Shown: positions 42,205-50,528 of the stretch, in pieces
Numbering within the stretch: the first letter of the stretch is position 1
How the letters are laid out: each line of letters begins with the position of its first letter
NCBI GenBank assembly: GCA_963811595.1
Contig: CAWERW010000008.1
Coordinates: 310,001 to 374,000, forward strand
DNA: 64,000 nt
DNA from: DASQFQ01 sp963811595
GTDB lineage: Bacteria; Actinomycetota; Thermoleophilia; Solirubrobacterales; Solirubrobacteraceae
Direction: 5' to 3'
Position numbers and translations under genes: made by a program
The notes under the pieces: model-generated
Databases searched by the model: none
What the model was told of the DNA's origin: nothing
What the model saw: the letters and a program-made list of their open reading frames with translations, nothing else

Positions 42205-42629
42205 GCCAGCTCGGCGCGCAGCGCGGCCATCCGCAGCACCACCTGACCGGCGTGGTAGCCGGCGTCGCGGTGGTCGCCGCCGGAGCGCGCGAGCGCCTGC
42301 TCCATGCTCTCGACGGTCAGCACGCCGAACGCGCACGGCACGCCGGTGCGCAGCTGCACGTCCTGGATCCCGCGCGCCGCCTCGTTGCAGACGTAGTCGT
42401 AATGGTCGGTCTCGCCGCGGATCACCGCGCCGAGGCACGCCACCCCGTCGATCCGGCCGGTCTCCGCCAGGTAGAGCGCGGCCAGCGGGAGCTCGTAGGC
42501 GCCCGGCACGTCGTGGATCTCGAACGGCGCGCCCGCCTCGTCGAACGCCCGCTGCGCGCCCGCCACGAGCCGCTCGGCGAGCTCCTCGTAGAAGCGGCCG
42601 ACGACGATCGCGAAGCGAGCGTCAGTCAC
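42201..42629 (-). CDS. ribH: 6,7-dimethyl-8-ribityllumazine synthase
   Basis: 142 residues. VPGAYELPLAAL and CLGAVIRGETDHYDYVCNEA contain the substrate pocket and catalytic His. It condenses 3,4-dihydroxy-2-butanone phosphate with the pyrimidine made by RibD. It overlaps ribBA by 8 bp. The N-terminus MTDARFAIVVGRFYEELAER is conserved. Confidence 0.96.
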   Translation of the reverse strand: MTDARFAIVVGRFYEELAERLVAGAQRAFDEAGAPFEIHDVPGAYELPLAALYLAETGRIDGVACLGAVIRGETDHYDYVCNEAARGIQDVQLRTGVPCAFGVLTVESMEQALARSGGDHRDAGYHAGQVVLRMAALRAELA

Positions 42630-43917
42630 GCTTCGCGGGCCGCTCGGCCCCGCGCGCGTCGCGGTCGTGCTCGTGCTCGGCGTGCAGCATCTCCTCGTCG
42701 AGCGCGAGGCCCTGGTGGTGCAGGGTGTGCCCGAGGCGGGTGCGCTTGGCGGCGAGGTAGCGCTCGTTGTGCGGGTTGGGCGCGTGCTGGATCGGGACCT
42801 GCTCGGTGACCGACAGGCCGTAGCCCTCGAGCCCGATGATCTTCTTCGGGTTGTTGGTCATGATCCGGATCGAGGTCAGGCCGAGGTCGACGAGGATCTG
42901 CGCGCCGATGCCGTAGTCGCGCAGGTCGACCGGCAGGCCGAGCTCGAGGTTGGCGTCGACGGTGTCCATCCCGCCGTCCTGGAGCTTGTAGGCCCTGAGC
43001 TTGTTCAGCAGCCCGATCCCGCGCCCCTCCTGTGCGAGATAGAGCAGCACGCCCCGCCCCTCGCGCTCGATCTGGGCGAGCGCGGACTCGAGCTGCTCGC
43101 CGCAGTCGCAGCGCAGCGAGTGGAAGACGTCGCCGGTCAGGCACTCGGAGTGCACGCGGACGAGCACGTCCTCCGCGCCGTCGACCTCGCCCTTGACGAG
43201 CGCGACGTGGTGCTTCTCGTCCATCAGCGCGCGATAGCCGACGACGTTGAACTCGCCGAACGCGGTCGGCATCCGCGTCTCGACCACGCGCTCGACGAGC
43301 TTGTCGTGCTTGCGGCGGTAGGCGATCAGGTCGGCGACCGTGATCATCTTCAGCCCGTGGCGCTCGCAGTACGGGGCCAGGTCGGGCACCCGCGCCATCG
43401 TCCCGTCGTCGTTCATGACCTCGCAGATGACCCCGGCCGGGGTGAGCCCCGCGAGCCGCGCGAGGTCGACGGCCGCCTCGGTCTGGCCGGTGCGCTCGAG
43501 CACGCCGCCGGGCTTGGACTTGAGCGGGAACACGTGGCCGGGCTGGACGAGGTCGCGCGGCCGGGTGGCCGGGTCGATCGCGACCTGGATCGTGCGCGCG
43601 CGGTCGGCGGCCGAGATGCCGGTGGTGACGCCCTCGCGGGCCTCGATCGAGACCGTGAAGGGGGTCTGGAACGGCGACTCGTTCTTGGCCGCCATCAGGT
43701 CGAGGCCGAGCTCGTCGCAGCGCTCGGGCGTGAGCGAGAGGCAGATCAGGCCGCGGCCGTGGGTGGCCATGAAGTTCACGGCCTCCGGCGTGACGAACTG
43801 GGCCGCCATCGTGAGGTCGCCCTCGTTCTCGCGGTCCTCGTCGTCGCAGACGACGACCATGCGGCCCGCGCGGATCTCCTCGATCGCCTCCTCGATGGGA
43901 GCGAACGGCGAGCTCAC
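42622..43917 (-). CDS. ribBA: bifunctional DHBP synthase / GTP cyclohydrolase II
   Basis: 431 residues from GTG 43917. RibB part (about 1-205): VVVCDDEDRENEGDLTMAAQ. RibA part (about 206-400): Zn site CLTGDVFHSLRCDCGEQLE and YLAQEGRGIGL. It supplies both branches of riboflavin synthesis. The C-terminal tail (about 400-431) is charged with HAEHEHDRDARG and probably disordered. GTGA overlap with ribE. Confidence 0.95.
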   Translation of the reverse strand: MSSPFAPIEEAIEEIRAGRMVVVCDDEDRENEGDLTMAAQFVTPEAVNFMATHGRGLICLSLTPERCDELGLDLMAAKNESPFQTPFTVSIEAREGVTTGISAADRARTIQVAIDPATRPRDLVQPGHVFPLKSKPGGVLERTGQTEAAVDLARLAGLTPAGVICEVMNDDGTMARVPDLAPYCERHGLKMITVADLIAYRRKHDKLVERVVETRMPTAFGEFNVVGYRALMDEKHHVALVKGEVDGAEDVLVRVHSECLTGDVFHSLRCDCGEQLESALAQIEREGRGVLLYLAQEGRGIGLLNKLRAYKLQDGGMDTVDANLELGLPVDLRDYGIGAQILVDLGLTSIRIMTNNPKKIIGLEGYGLSVTEQVPIQHAPNPHNERYLAAKRTRLGHTLHHQGLALDEEMLHAEHEHDRDARGAERPAKRD

Positions 43918-44501
43918 GCGACCCTCACGAGCTTCTCGACGTACTTGGCGAGCACGTCCACCTCCAGGTTGACCGGCGTGCCGGGGGCGGCGGCGCCGAG
44001 GTTGGTCCGCTCCAGAGTCTCGGGGATGAGCGAGACCGCGAAGGTGTCCGGCGTCACAGACGCGACGGTGAGCGAGACGCCGTCGACCGCGATCGAGCCC
44101 TTCTCGACCACGTAGCGCAGCAGCTCGGGCGGCGCGGTGATCGTCACGACGCGGGCGAAGCCGTCCTCCTGCACGTCCGCGACCGAGCCGAGGCCGTCGA
44201 CGTGGCCCTGGACGACATGGCCGCCCAGGCGGTCCTGCGCGCGCAGCGGCAGCTCGAGGTTGACCCGCCCGCCCGCGGACACCTCGGCCAGCGAGGAGCG
44301 GCGGAGCGTCTCGTGCATCACGTCGGCGGTGAAGGCGCCGTCGGCGACGGTCGTCGCGGTCAGGCACACGCCGTTGACCGCCACCGAGTCGCCCGTGGAC
44401 AGCTCCTCGGCGAGGCGGGAGGCCACGCTGAGCCGCACGCCGTCGCCGGTCGCCGCGACCTCCGCGACCGTTCCCAGGTCGGCGACCAGCCCGGTGAACA
44501 C
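43914..44501 (-). CDS. ribE: riboflavin synthase, alpha subunit
   Basis: 195 residues from GTG 44501 (MFTGLVADLGTV). Two lumazine-binding repeats: NGVCLTATTVADGAF with GGHVVQGHVDGLG, and DGVSLTVASVTPDTFAVSLI. It dismutates two lumazines to riboflavin. GTG 44510, overlapping the ribD stop, is an alternative start three codons earlier, but MFTG is the family start. Confidence 0.94.
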   Translation of the reverse strand: MFTGLVADLGTVAEVAATGDGVRLSVASRLAEELSTGDSVAVNGVCLTATTVADGAFTADVMHETLRRSSLAEVSAGGRVNLELPLRAQDRLGGHVVQGHVDGLGSVADVQEDGFARVVTITAPPELLRYVVEKGSIAVDGVSLTVASVTPDTFAVSLIPETLERTNLGAAAPGTPVNLEVDVLAKYVEKLVRVA

Positions 44502-44503
44502 GC

Positions 44504-45625
44504 TTACCACTCCCGCATCCGGGCGGAGATCAGCACGTCGTCGCCGATCCGCTCGACGTCGAGGCGCAGCGCCCGGATCGCCTCGGCGATCCGCTCCGCG
44601 CCCTCGCCCTCGAGCGGGTCGCGGGCGTTGGAGCCGCCGACGACCACCGGGGCGATGAAGAGCCGGATCTCGTCGACCTCGCCGGCGTCGAGGAACGCGC
44701 CCGCGAGGTGCGGACCGCCCTCGAGCAGGATCGAGGCGATGCCCATGGCGCCGAGCTGGTCGAGCGCGGAGCGCACGCGCGCGGGCTCGTTCTCGCCCGT
44801 CGCCACGATCACCTCGGCGCCCGCGGCCTCCAGCGCGTCGGTGGCGAGGCGCGAGGCGGCGCGCGAGACGACGACGATCAGCGGCACCTCGTGGGCGCCG
44901 CGCACGAGCTGGGAGTCGATCGGCAGCCGCGCCTCGGAGTCGAAGATGACGCGGGCGGGCTGGCTGAAGTCGCCCTCGACGCGCGCGGTCAGGAGCGGGT
45001 CGTCGGCCAGCGCGGTGCCGATCCCGACCACGACCGCGTCGCGCTCGGCGCGCCAGTGGTGGGCGCGGTAGCGCGAGTCCTCGCCGGAGATCCACTTCGA
45101 GTCGCCCGTCCGCGTGGCGACCTTGCCGTCGAGCGTCATCGCGGACTTGAACAGGACCTGCGGGCGGCCCGTGCGGGCGTGCTTGCGGAACGCCTGGTTG
45201 AGGCAGCGGGCGCGGGCGGCCAGCTCGCCGTCGGCCACCACGACCTCGATCCCCTCGTCGCGGAGGATCCCCAGCCCGCGGCCGGAGGCCTTCTCGGTCG
45301 GGTCGTCGGAGGCGACCACGACGCGCGCGAGCCCCGCGGCGAGGATCGCGTCGGTGCACGGCGGCGTCTGGCCCAGGTGGCAGCACGGCTCGAGCGAGAC
45401 GTAGAGCGTCGCACCGGCCACGTCGGCGTCGCCGCAGGCCGCCAGCGCGGCGACCTCGGCGTGCGGCCCGCCGTAGACGGCGTGCCAGCCCTCCCCCAGC
45501 GTGCGGCCGTCGCGGGTGACCACGGCGCCGACCAGCGGGTTGGGGCTCGTACGCCCACGCCCCTGCTCGGCGAGCTCGATCGCGCGGGCGAGCGGGGCAT
45601 GGTCGGTCTGCAGCAGCGTGGTCAC
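44504..45625 (-). CDS. ribD: bifunctional deaminase/reductase RibD
   Basis: 373 residues from GTG 45625. Deaminase: GGPHAEVAALAACG and SLEPCCHLGQTPPCTDAI (zinc). Reductase: KSAMTLDGKVATRTGDSKW and LEGGPHLAGAFL. First gene of ribD-ribE-ribBA-ribH. There is no room for an FMN riboswitch: only 52 bp lie upstream. A weak TATCCT (45635-45640) stands 9 nt before the GTG. Confidence 0.95.
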   Translation of the reverse strand: MTTLLQTDHAPLARAIELAEQGRGRTSPNPLVGAVVTRDGRTLGEGWHAVYGGPHAEVAALAACGDADVAGATLYVSLEPCCHLGQTPPCTDAILAAGLARVVVASDDPTEKASGRGLGILRDEGIEVVVADGELAARARCLNQAFRKHARTGRPQVLFKSAMTLDGKVATRTGDSKWISGEDSRYRAHHWRAERDAVVVGIGTALADDPLLTARVEGDFSQPARVIFDSEARLPIDSQLVRGAHEVPLIVVVSRAASRLATDALEAAGAEVIVATGENEPARVRSALDQLGAMGIASILLEGGPHLAGAFLDAGEVDEIRLFIAPVVVGGSNARDPLEGEGAERIAEAIRALRLDVERIGDDVLISARMREW

Positions 45626-45677
45626 GTGAGGAGCAGGATATTCACCGGCCGCGGCCCCACCCGTGAGGGTCGTCCGC

Positions 45678-47354
45678 TCAGCGGCATTGCCCGCCCTTCA
45701 ACCGGTAGATGACGATTTCGGGCCCCGGGCGGTCGAAGGAGAGCGGGTAGGAGTTGAAGGAGAAGTCGAACGAGAACTCGCGCACGGGCTGCCGCGCCGC
45801 GAACACGACGCGCCCCTTGCGCCGCAGCTCCTCGTAGTAGCGGATCGCCCGCGGGACGTCCTCTGGCTCCGCAAGTGCCCGCCCGAACTGGGTCGAGCCG
45901 GTCAGCACCGTGCAGTAGCCGCGCTCGACGTACTGGCTCACGAGCTGCGGGAACAGCGTGCGCTCGTAGTCCTCGAGCTTGACGATCGGGCCGAGCCCGC
46001 CCTTGCGCAGCGTGCCGTCGGGGTTGATGCGCGAGCGCGACGTCGGCCACTTGGCCCAGCGCGCGCCGTTGCCGGTGGTCTCGCGCAGCGCGCGGCCGGG
46101 GTCGCTGGCCCACGAGTCGGGCATCACCGGCTCGATCACCACCTTCGTGCCGGCGGGGACGTTCGCGACCATCCACGCGCGCGCGAGCTGGCGGGTGTCG
46201 TCACGCGCGAGCACGACGTCGTTGTGGATCGAGAACACGAGCCCCTGCGCGCACAGCAGCACGCCGGCGATCGCGGCGGCGAGCCGCGGCCGCCGCAGCC
46301 AGGCCAGCGCCTCGGTCGCCCCGTAGGCCGCCAGCAGGGCGGCGAGCGGGTAGAGCGGCAGCAGCCAGCGCGCGAAGTAGCGGTCCTGGCTGCCCATGAA
46401 GAGCACGAACACGACGACCGCGGGCACGAGCACGAGCGCGCGCCGCCAGTCGCGCACCGCCAGCCACACGGCGCCGCCGAGCGCGGCCAGCGCGGGCAGC
46501 CAGCCGAGCCCCCAGGTGGTGGTCCCCAGGTAGTAGGCGAAGCCGCTGCTCGCGGTCAGCCCGAGCTTGCCGCCGCCGTCGCTCGACGCAGCCGACTGCT
46601 CGTTCAAGCCGTCGCGGAACGCGTCGAAGTCGAGCAGCGCGAACGGGTTGGCGAGGACGAACGCGCCGAGCGCCAGCGCCCCGGCGAGCGCGAGCCCGCC
46701 CACGCGGCGGCCCAGGGCCTGCCCGGGGCCGACCGCGGCCGCCGCCAGCAGCGGCAGCAGCACGATGCCGCCCGTGTACTTGGTGGCGCAGGTCAGCCCG
46801 AGGCCGACGCCGGCCAGCGCGTAGCTCCCCCACCCCCCGCGCGCGTAGATGCCGCCGACGCCCAGCAGCGCCAGGCACAGCGGCGCCAGCGCGGGCACGT
46901 CGTTGAGCGCGAAGTGGCCGTAGTGGACGGGCAGGAAGGCGACGGCCAGGAGCGCGGCGGCGACGAGCCCGACGCGGCGGTCGAACAGCCGCGCGCCCGC
47001 CCACGCGAGCAGCCCGACGGCGATCGCGCCGAGCACGCCCGAGAGCGCCCGCGCGACCGCGAAGACGTCGCCGGGATCGGCCGCGTAGGACTCCGACACC
47101 CCCGCACGCCCGCCGAAGCCGACCGCGAACGCCGCGTGCAGGAGGTACGTGAAGGCCGGCGGGTTGATGAAGTAGTTCGGGTTGTAGGTGTGCCCGAACA
47201 TGCCGATCGCGCCGGCGACGAAGTGCGCGTTCTCGTCGGCGTTGTAGACGAACGGCAGGCCGTGGCGCAGCCCGTAGAGACGCAGCGCGAGCGCGGCGAC
47301 GACGAGCGCGGCGACGCCCGCCGGCCACGCCCAGCGCCGCTCAGCAGCGGGCAT
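45678..47354 (-). CDS. GT39-family (ArnT/PMT-like) membrane glycosyltransferase
   Basis: 558 residues with about eleven membrane helices. The first outer loop is FVYNADENAHFVAGAIGMFG, with the acidic D-E pair characteristic of GT-C polyprenyl-phosphate-sugar transferases. The C-terminal extracytoplasmic domain (about 400-558) is soluble. It likely transfers a sugar from a polyprenyl phosphate to an envelope target (inference). It overlaps its sister gene by 14 bp. Confidence 0.85.
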   Translation of the reverse strand: MPAAERRWAWPAGVAALVVAALALRLYGLRHGLPFVYNADENAHFVAGAIGMFGHTYNPNYFINPPAFTYLLHAAFAVGFGGRAGVSESYAADPGDVFAVARALSGVLGAIAVGLLAWAGARLFDRRVGLVAAALLAVAFLPVHYGHFALNDVPALAPLCLALLGVGGIYARGGWGSYALAGVGLGLTCATKYTGGIVLLPLLAAAAVGPGQALGRRVGGLALAGALALGAFVLANPFALLDFDAFRDGLNEQSAASSDGGGKLGLTASSGFAYYLGTTTWGLGWLPALAALGGAVWLAVRDWRRALVLVPAVVVFVLFMGSQDRYFARWLLPLYPLAALLAAYGATEALAWLRRPRLAAAIAGVLLCAQGLVFSIHNDVVLARDDTRQLARAWMVANVPAGTKVVIEPVMPDSWASDPGRALRETTGNGARWAKWPTSRSRINPDGTLRKGGLGPIVKLEDYERTLFPQLVSQYVERGYCTVLTGSTQFGRALAEPEDVPRAIRYYEELRRKGRVVFAARQPVREFSFDFSFNSYPLSFDRPGPEIVIYRLKGGQCR

Positions 47355-48819
47355 ACGCGGCGACGTAGTCGCTCGTGGCGATCCGCCGCCAGCCCGCCGG
47401 CGGGATCTGGATCGAGGCGGGGTCGGCGGGGCTCGTGAAGGCGTGGCGGAAGATCGCGAAGCGGCTCAGCACGTACAGCGCGACGCCGCGGCTCGGGCGC
47501 GGGCCGTCCGGGTCCGCGCGGGCGAGCACGCGGTCGCGCGGGAGGTCGAGGATCCAGCGCGAGTCGGGCACGAGCTTGTGGTTCGGGACCGTCAGCGGGC
47601 CGCAGCGCAGCGCGCGCGTCACCGCCGGCTCGCGCAGCACGGTCGAGAGCGAGTCGTGCGCGTCGCCGCGGAACTGCAGCTCGTTGCTCAGCTTCGTGAG
47701 GTCGACGCGGGTGGCCGTGAAGCCGACGCCGAACAGCACGAGCAGCACCGACAGCACCATCCAGCCCGTGCGCAGCCGCCCCGGGCGCAGCATCGTGAAG
47801 CCGCCGAGCGCGACGGCCGCGAACACGAGCAGCGCCAGCGCCGACACGATCAGGTAGCGCTCGATCACCGACAGGCCCGCGATGCCGATCAGGACGAACG
47901 TGGCGAGGCCGCTGACCAGCAGCACGAGCGGCATCACCGCCCGCCGCGGGGTCGCCCACACGGCGAACCCGAGCCCGGCCAGCGCGGCCAGCAGGACGGG
48001 CAGCTTGACGAGGTTGGAGAAGAACGTCGGCAGCGCCGAGGGGATCTCCCCCAGCGTGCGCTGGCGGCCGAGGTCCTCGGCCGACGAGCTCGTGTAGTGC
48101 AGGGAGAACAGCGGGTCGCCGGTCACCGCGGCGTCGACCGCGGCCCACGTGAGCGGCCCCACGGCCGTCATCGCGGCATAGGCCGCGCGCCGGCCCCAGC
48201 TCGCGTCCTTGCACATCCACAGGAAGTAGAGCCCGGCGAGCACCCACGCCTCGGGCCGCAGCAGGCCGGCGGCGCCGAGCAGCGCGAAGACGGGCCAGCC
48301 GCGGCGCGGGCGGGACGCCTCGAGCACCGCCGCCCACACCACGAGCGCCATGTAGGGCACGTCGATGTAGCCGCGCGCGGCGAGGAACGCGAAGTCGAAG
48401 CGCGTGAGCAGCAGCAGCGCCGCCAGCACGCCGACCAGCGTCGTGAAGGCGACCTGCCCGAGCCGGTAGATGCCCCACACGAGCCACAGGTAGGAGGCGA
48501 GCGTCATCGCCACCCACACGCGATCGCCCGTCTCCCCCAGCAGCGACAGCAGCGCGCCCGCGGCGATCGCCAGCGGGTGCTCGGTCGGCACGCGGAAGCC
48601 CTCGAAGAACGGGGCCTGCGCGTCGAGCACCTCGCGGCCCCACAGCAGCGAGTAGTACGAGTCGTAGTTCGGGTACGTCGGGAAGACGAGGAAGCCCACG
48701 AGGAAGCCGAGGCAGAGCAGCCCGAAGGCGACCTTGGCGACGGTGTCCAGGTCGACTTCGCGCGCCCGCGCTGCTATCCCTGATCCCGGACGGCCACGGG
48801 TGAGCGAGGCGCTCTCCAT
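47341..48819 (-). CDS. GT39-like membrane glycosyltransferase
   Basis: 492 residues from ATG 48819. About ten helices; the first loop is YPNYDSYYSLLWGREVL with an Asp at the expected place. LAARGYIDVPYMALVVWAAV follows. The C-terminus is soluble with paired Cys. It is probably a GT-C enzyme like its downstream neighbour. TACCGT (48828-48833) sits 8 nt before its ATG, divergent from the GT2 gene. The longer frame upstream is a shadow of that gene. Confidence 0.78.
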   Translation of the reverse strand: MESASLTRGRPGSGIAARAREVDLDTVAKVAFGLLCLGFLVGFLVFPTYPNYDSYYSLLWGREVLDAQAPFFEGFRVPTEHPLAIAAGALLSLLGETGDRVWVAMTLASYLWLVWGIYRLGQVAFTTLVGVLAALLLLTRFDFAFLAARGYIDVPYMALVVWAAVLEASRPRRGWPVFALLGAAGLLRPEAWVLAGLYFLWMCKDASWGRRAAYAAMTAVGPLTWAAVDAAVTGDPLFSLHYTSSSAEDLGRQRTLGEIPSALPTFFSNLVKLPVLLAALAGLGFAVWATPRRAVMPLVLLVSGLATFVLIGIAGLSVIERYLIVSALALLVFAAVALGGFTMLRPGRLRTGWMVLSVLLVLFGVGFTATRVDLTKLSNELQFRGDAHDSLSTVLREPAVTRALRCGPLTVPNHKLVPDSRWILDLPRDRVLARADPDGPRPSRGVALYVLSRFAIFRHAFTSPADPASIQIPPAGWRRIATSDYVAAYARC

Positions 48820-48827
48820 GCACCCTG

Positions 48828-48837
48828 ACGGTACTGT
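48828..48837. promoter_or_regulatory. back-to-back divergent -10 boxes, GT39 and GT2 genes
   Basis: ACGGTACTGT holds TACCGT on the minus strand (8 nt before ATG 48819) and TACTGT on the plus strand (12 nt before ATG 48850), sharing two bases in a 30-bp gap. Confidence 0.5.
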
Positions 48838-48849
48838 CCCTCCCGGCCC

Positions 48850-49908
48850 ATGAAGCTCATCATCCAGATCCCCTGCCTCGACGAGGAGGAGACCCTTCCC
48901 GTCACATTGGGCGATCTGCCGCGCGCGGTCGAGGGCTTCGAGACGGTCGAGTGGCTGGTCATCGACGACGGCTCGACGGACCGCACGATCGAGGTCGCGC
49001 GCGAGCACGGCGTCGACCACATCGTGCGCCTCACGAACAACAAGGGGCTCGCCTCCGGCTTCCAGGCCGGGCTCGACGCGGGCCTCAAGCTCGGCGCCGA
49101 CGTGATCGTCAACACCGACGCCGACAACCAGTACTACGGCGGCGACATCCCGAAGCTCGTCGCGCCGATCCTGCGCGGCGACGCCGACATGGTCGTGGGC
49201 GACCGCGAGGTCATGACGATCGAGCACTTCTCGCCGCTCAAGAAGGCGCTGCAGCGGCTCGGCTCGTGGGTCGTGCGGCGCGCGTCGCAGACCTCGGTGC
49301 CCGACACCACCTCCGGCTTCCGCGCCTACAACCGCGAGGCGGCGCTCGCGATGCAGGTCGTCTCGAACTACACGTACACGCTCGAGACGATCATCCAGGC
49401 GGGCAAGATGCTGATCGCGGTCGACCACGTCCCGGTCGCGACGAATCCGAAGACGCGCGAGTCGCGGCTGTTCCCGTCGATGTGGTCCTACATCCGCCGC
49501 AACGGCGTCTCGATCTTCCGCGTCTACTCGATGTACGAGCCGCTGCGGGTGTTCATGACCGGCGCGATCATCATCGGGCTGGCCGCGCTGGTCGTGTGGG
49601 CGCGCTTCGCCTACTTCTACGTGATCGCCGACGACGGCGCCGGCCACGTGCAGTCGCTGATCCTCGGCGCCGTGCTGTTCAACGCGGCGATGCTGCTCGC
49701 CGCGCTCGGCATCATCGGCGACCTGCTCTCGGGCCAGCGGATCATGCTCCAGCGCACGTTCGAGCGCGTGCGGCGGATCGAGCTCGAGCTCGGCGTGCCG
49801 CCCTCGCACTACGAGCCGGGCGCGCGCCCGACCGGCCACGAGCCCACCACCGGCGCCCAGGCGGGCCGCCGCGGCAGCACCGAGGAGCGCGAGGCGGTGA
49901 AGGCGTGA
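48850..49908 (+). CDS. GT2 family polyprenyl-phosphate glycosyltransferase
   Basis: 352 residues. IIQIPCLDEEETLPVTL, VIDDGSTDRTIEVA and NTDADNQYYGGD are nucleotide-sugar motifs of GT-A fold DPM1/ArnC-like enzymes. Two membrane helices (about 237-262 and 275-300) follow. It charges a polyprenyl phosphate with a sugar that the neighbouring GT39 enzymes could use (inference). GTGA overlap with the next methyltransferase. Confidence 0.92.
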   Translation: MKLIIQIPCLDEEETLPVTLGDLPRAVEGFETVEWLVIDDGSTDRTIEVAREHGVDHIVRLTNNKGLASGFQAGLDAGLKLGADVIVNTDADNQYYGGDIPKLVAPILRGDADMVVGDREVMTIEHFSPLKKALQRLGSWVVRRASQTSVPDTTSGFRAYNREAALAMQVVSNYTYTLETIIQAGKMLIAVDHVPVATNPKTRESRLFPSMWSYIRRNGVSIFRVYSMYEPLRVFMTGAIIIGLAALVVWARFAYFYVIADDGAGHVQSLILGAVLFNAAMLLAALGIIGDLLSGQRIMLQRTFERVRRIELELGVPPSHYEPGARPTGHEPTTGAQAGRRGSTEEREAVKA

Positions 49909-50528
49909 GCACGGTCACGCGCGACGCCGAGGGCACGGTCACCGGCAACACCTACGACAAGTACGGCTCCACGAACCCGGTCGTCAGGCGGCTGATGGCG
50001 GGCTTCGAGCGCACGCTCGACGAGCTGTTCACGCAGGCCGACCCGCGGTCGCTGCTCGACGTCGGCTGCGGCGAGGCGGTGCTCACCCACAAGTGGGCGG
50101 AGCGGCTGGCGCCGCGGCGGGTGGTCGGCATCGACCTCGAGGACCCGTCGATCCAGGCGCACTGGACGGAGCGCACGGCGCCCAACCTCGAGTACAAGAT
50201 CATGAAGGCGGAGCGGATGCCGTTCGCCGACGACGAGTTCGACGTCGCGACCGCGATCGAGGTGCTCGAGCACGTGCCCGATCCGGCGCACACCGTCGCC
50301 GAGATGGCACGCGTGGCACAGCGCTGGCTGCTCGTCTCGGTGCCGCGCGAGCCGCTGTGGCGCGGGCTCAACGTCGCGCGCGGCGCCTACGTGAAGGATC
50401 TCGGCAACACCCCCGGGCACGTCAACCACTGGTCCAAGCGCGCGTTCGTGTCGCTGCTCGGCCGCCACGGCGAGGTCGTCGAGGCGCGCTCGCCGTTCCC
50501 GTGGACGATGCTGCTCGTCCGGCTCTGA
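49905..50528 (+). CDS. class I SAM-dependent methyltransferase
   Basis: 207 residues from GTG 49905. LLDVGCGEAVLTHKWAERL is motif I; VVGIDLED, and FDVATAIEVLEHVPDP complete a type-11 enzyme. GNTYDKYGSTNPVVRRLM at the start is typical of glycan or lipid-linked methyltransferases. Coupled to GT2 upstream, so a polysaccharide or polyprenyl substrate is likely (inference). Confidence 0.86.
   Translation: MSTVTRDAEGTVTGNTYDKYGSTNPVVRRLMAGFERTLDELFTQADPRSLLDVGCGEAVLTHKWAERLAPRRVVGIDLEDPSIQAHWTERTAPNLEYKIMKAERMPFADDEFDVATAIEVLEHVPDPAHTVAEMARVAQRWLLVSVPREPLWRGLNVARGAYVKDLGNTPGHVNHWSKRAFVSLLGRHGEVVEARSPFPWTMLLVRL

Noticed and set aside
45626..45677. Possible FMN riboswitch before ribD
   Set aside because: Only 52 bp separate the genes, far too short for the aptamer, and no conserved motif is seen.
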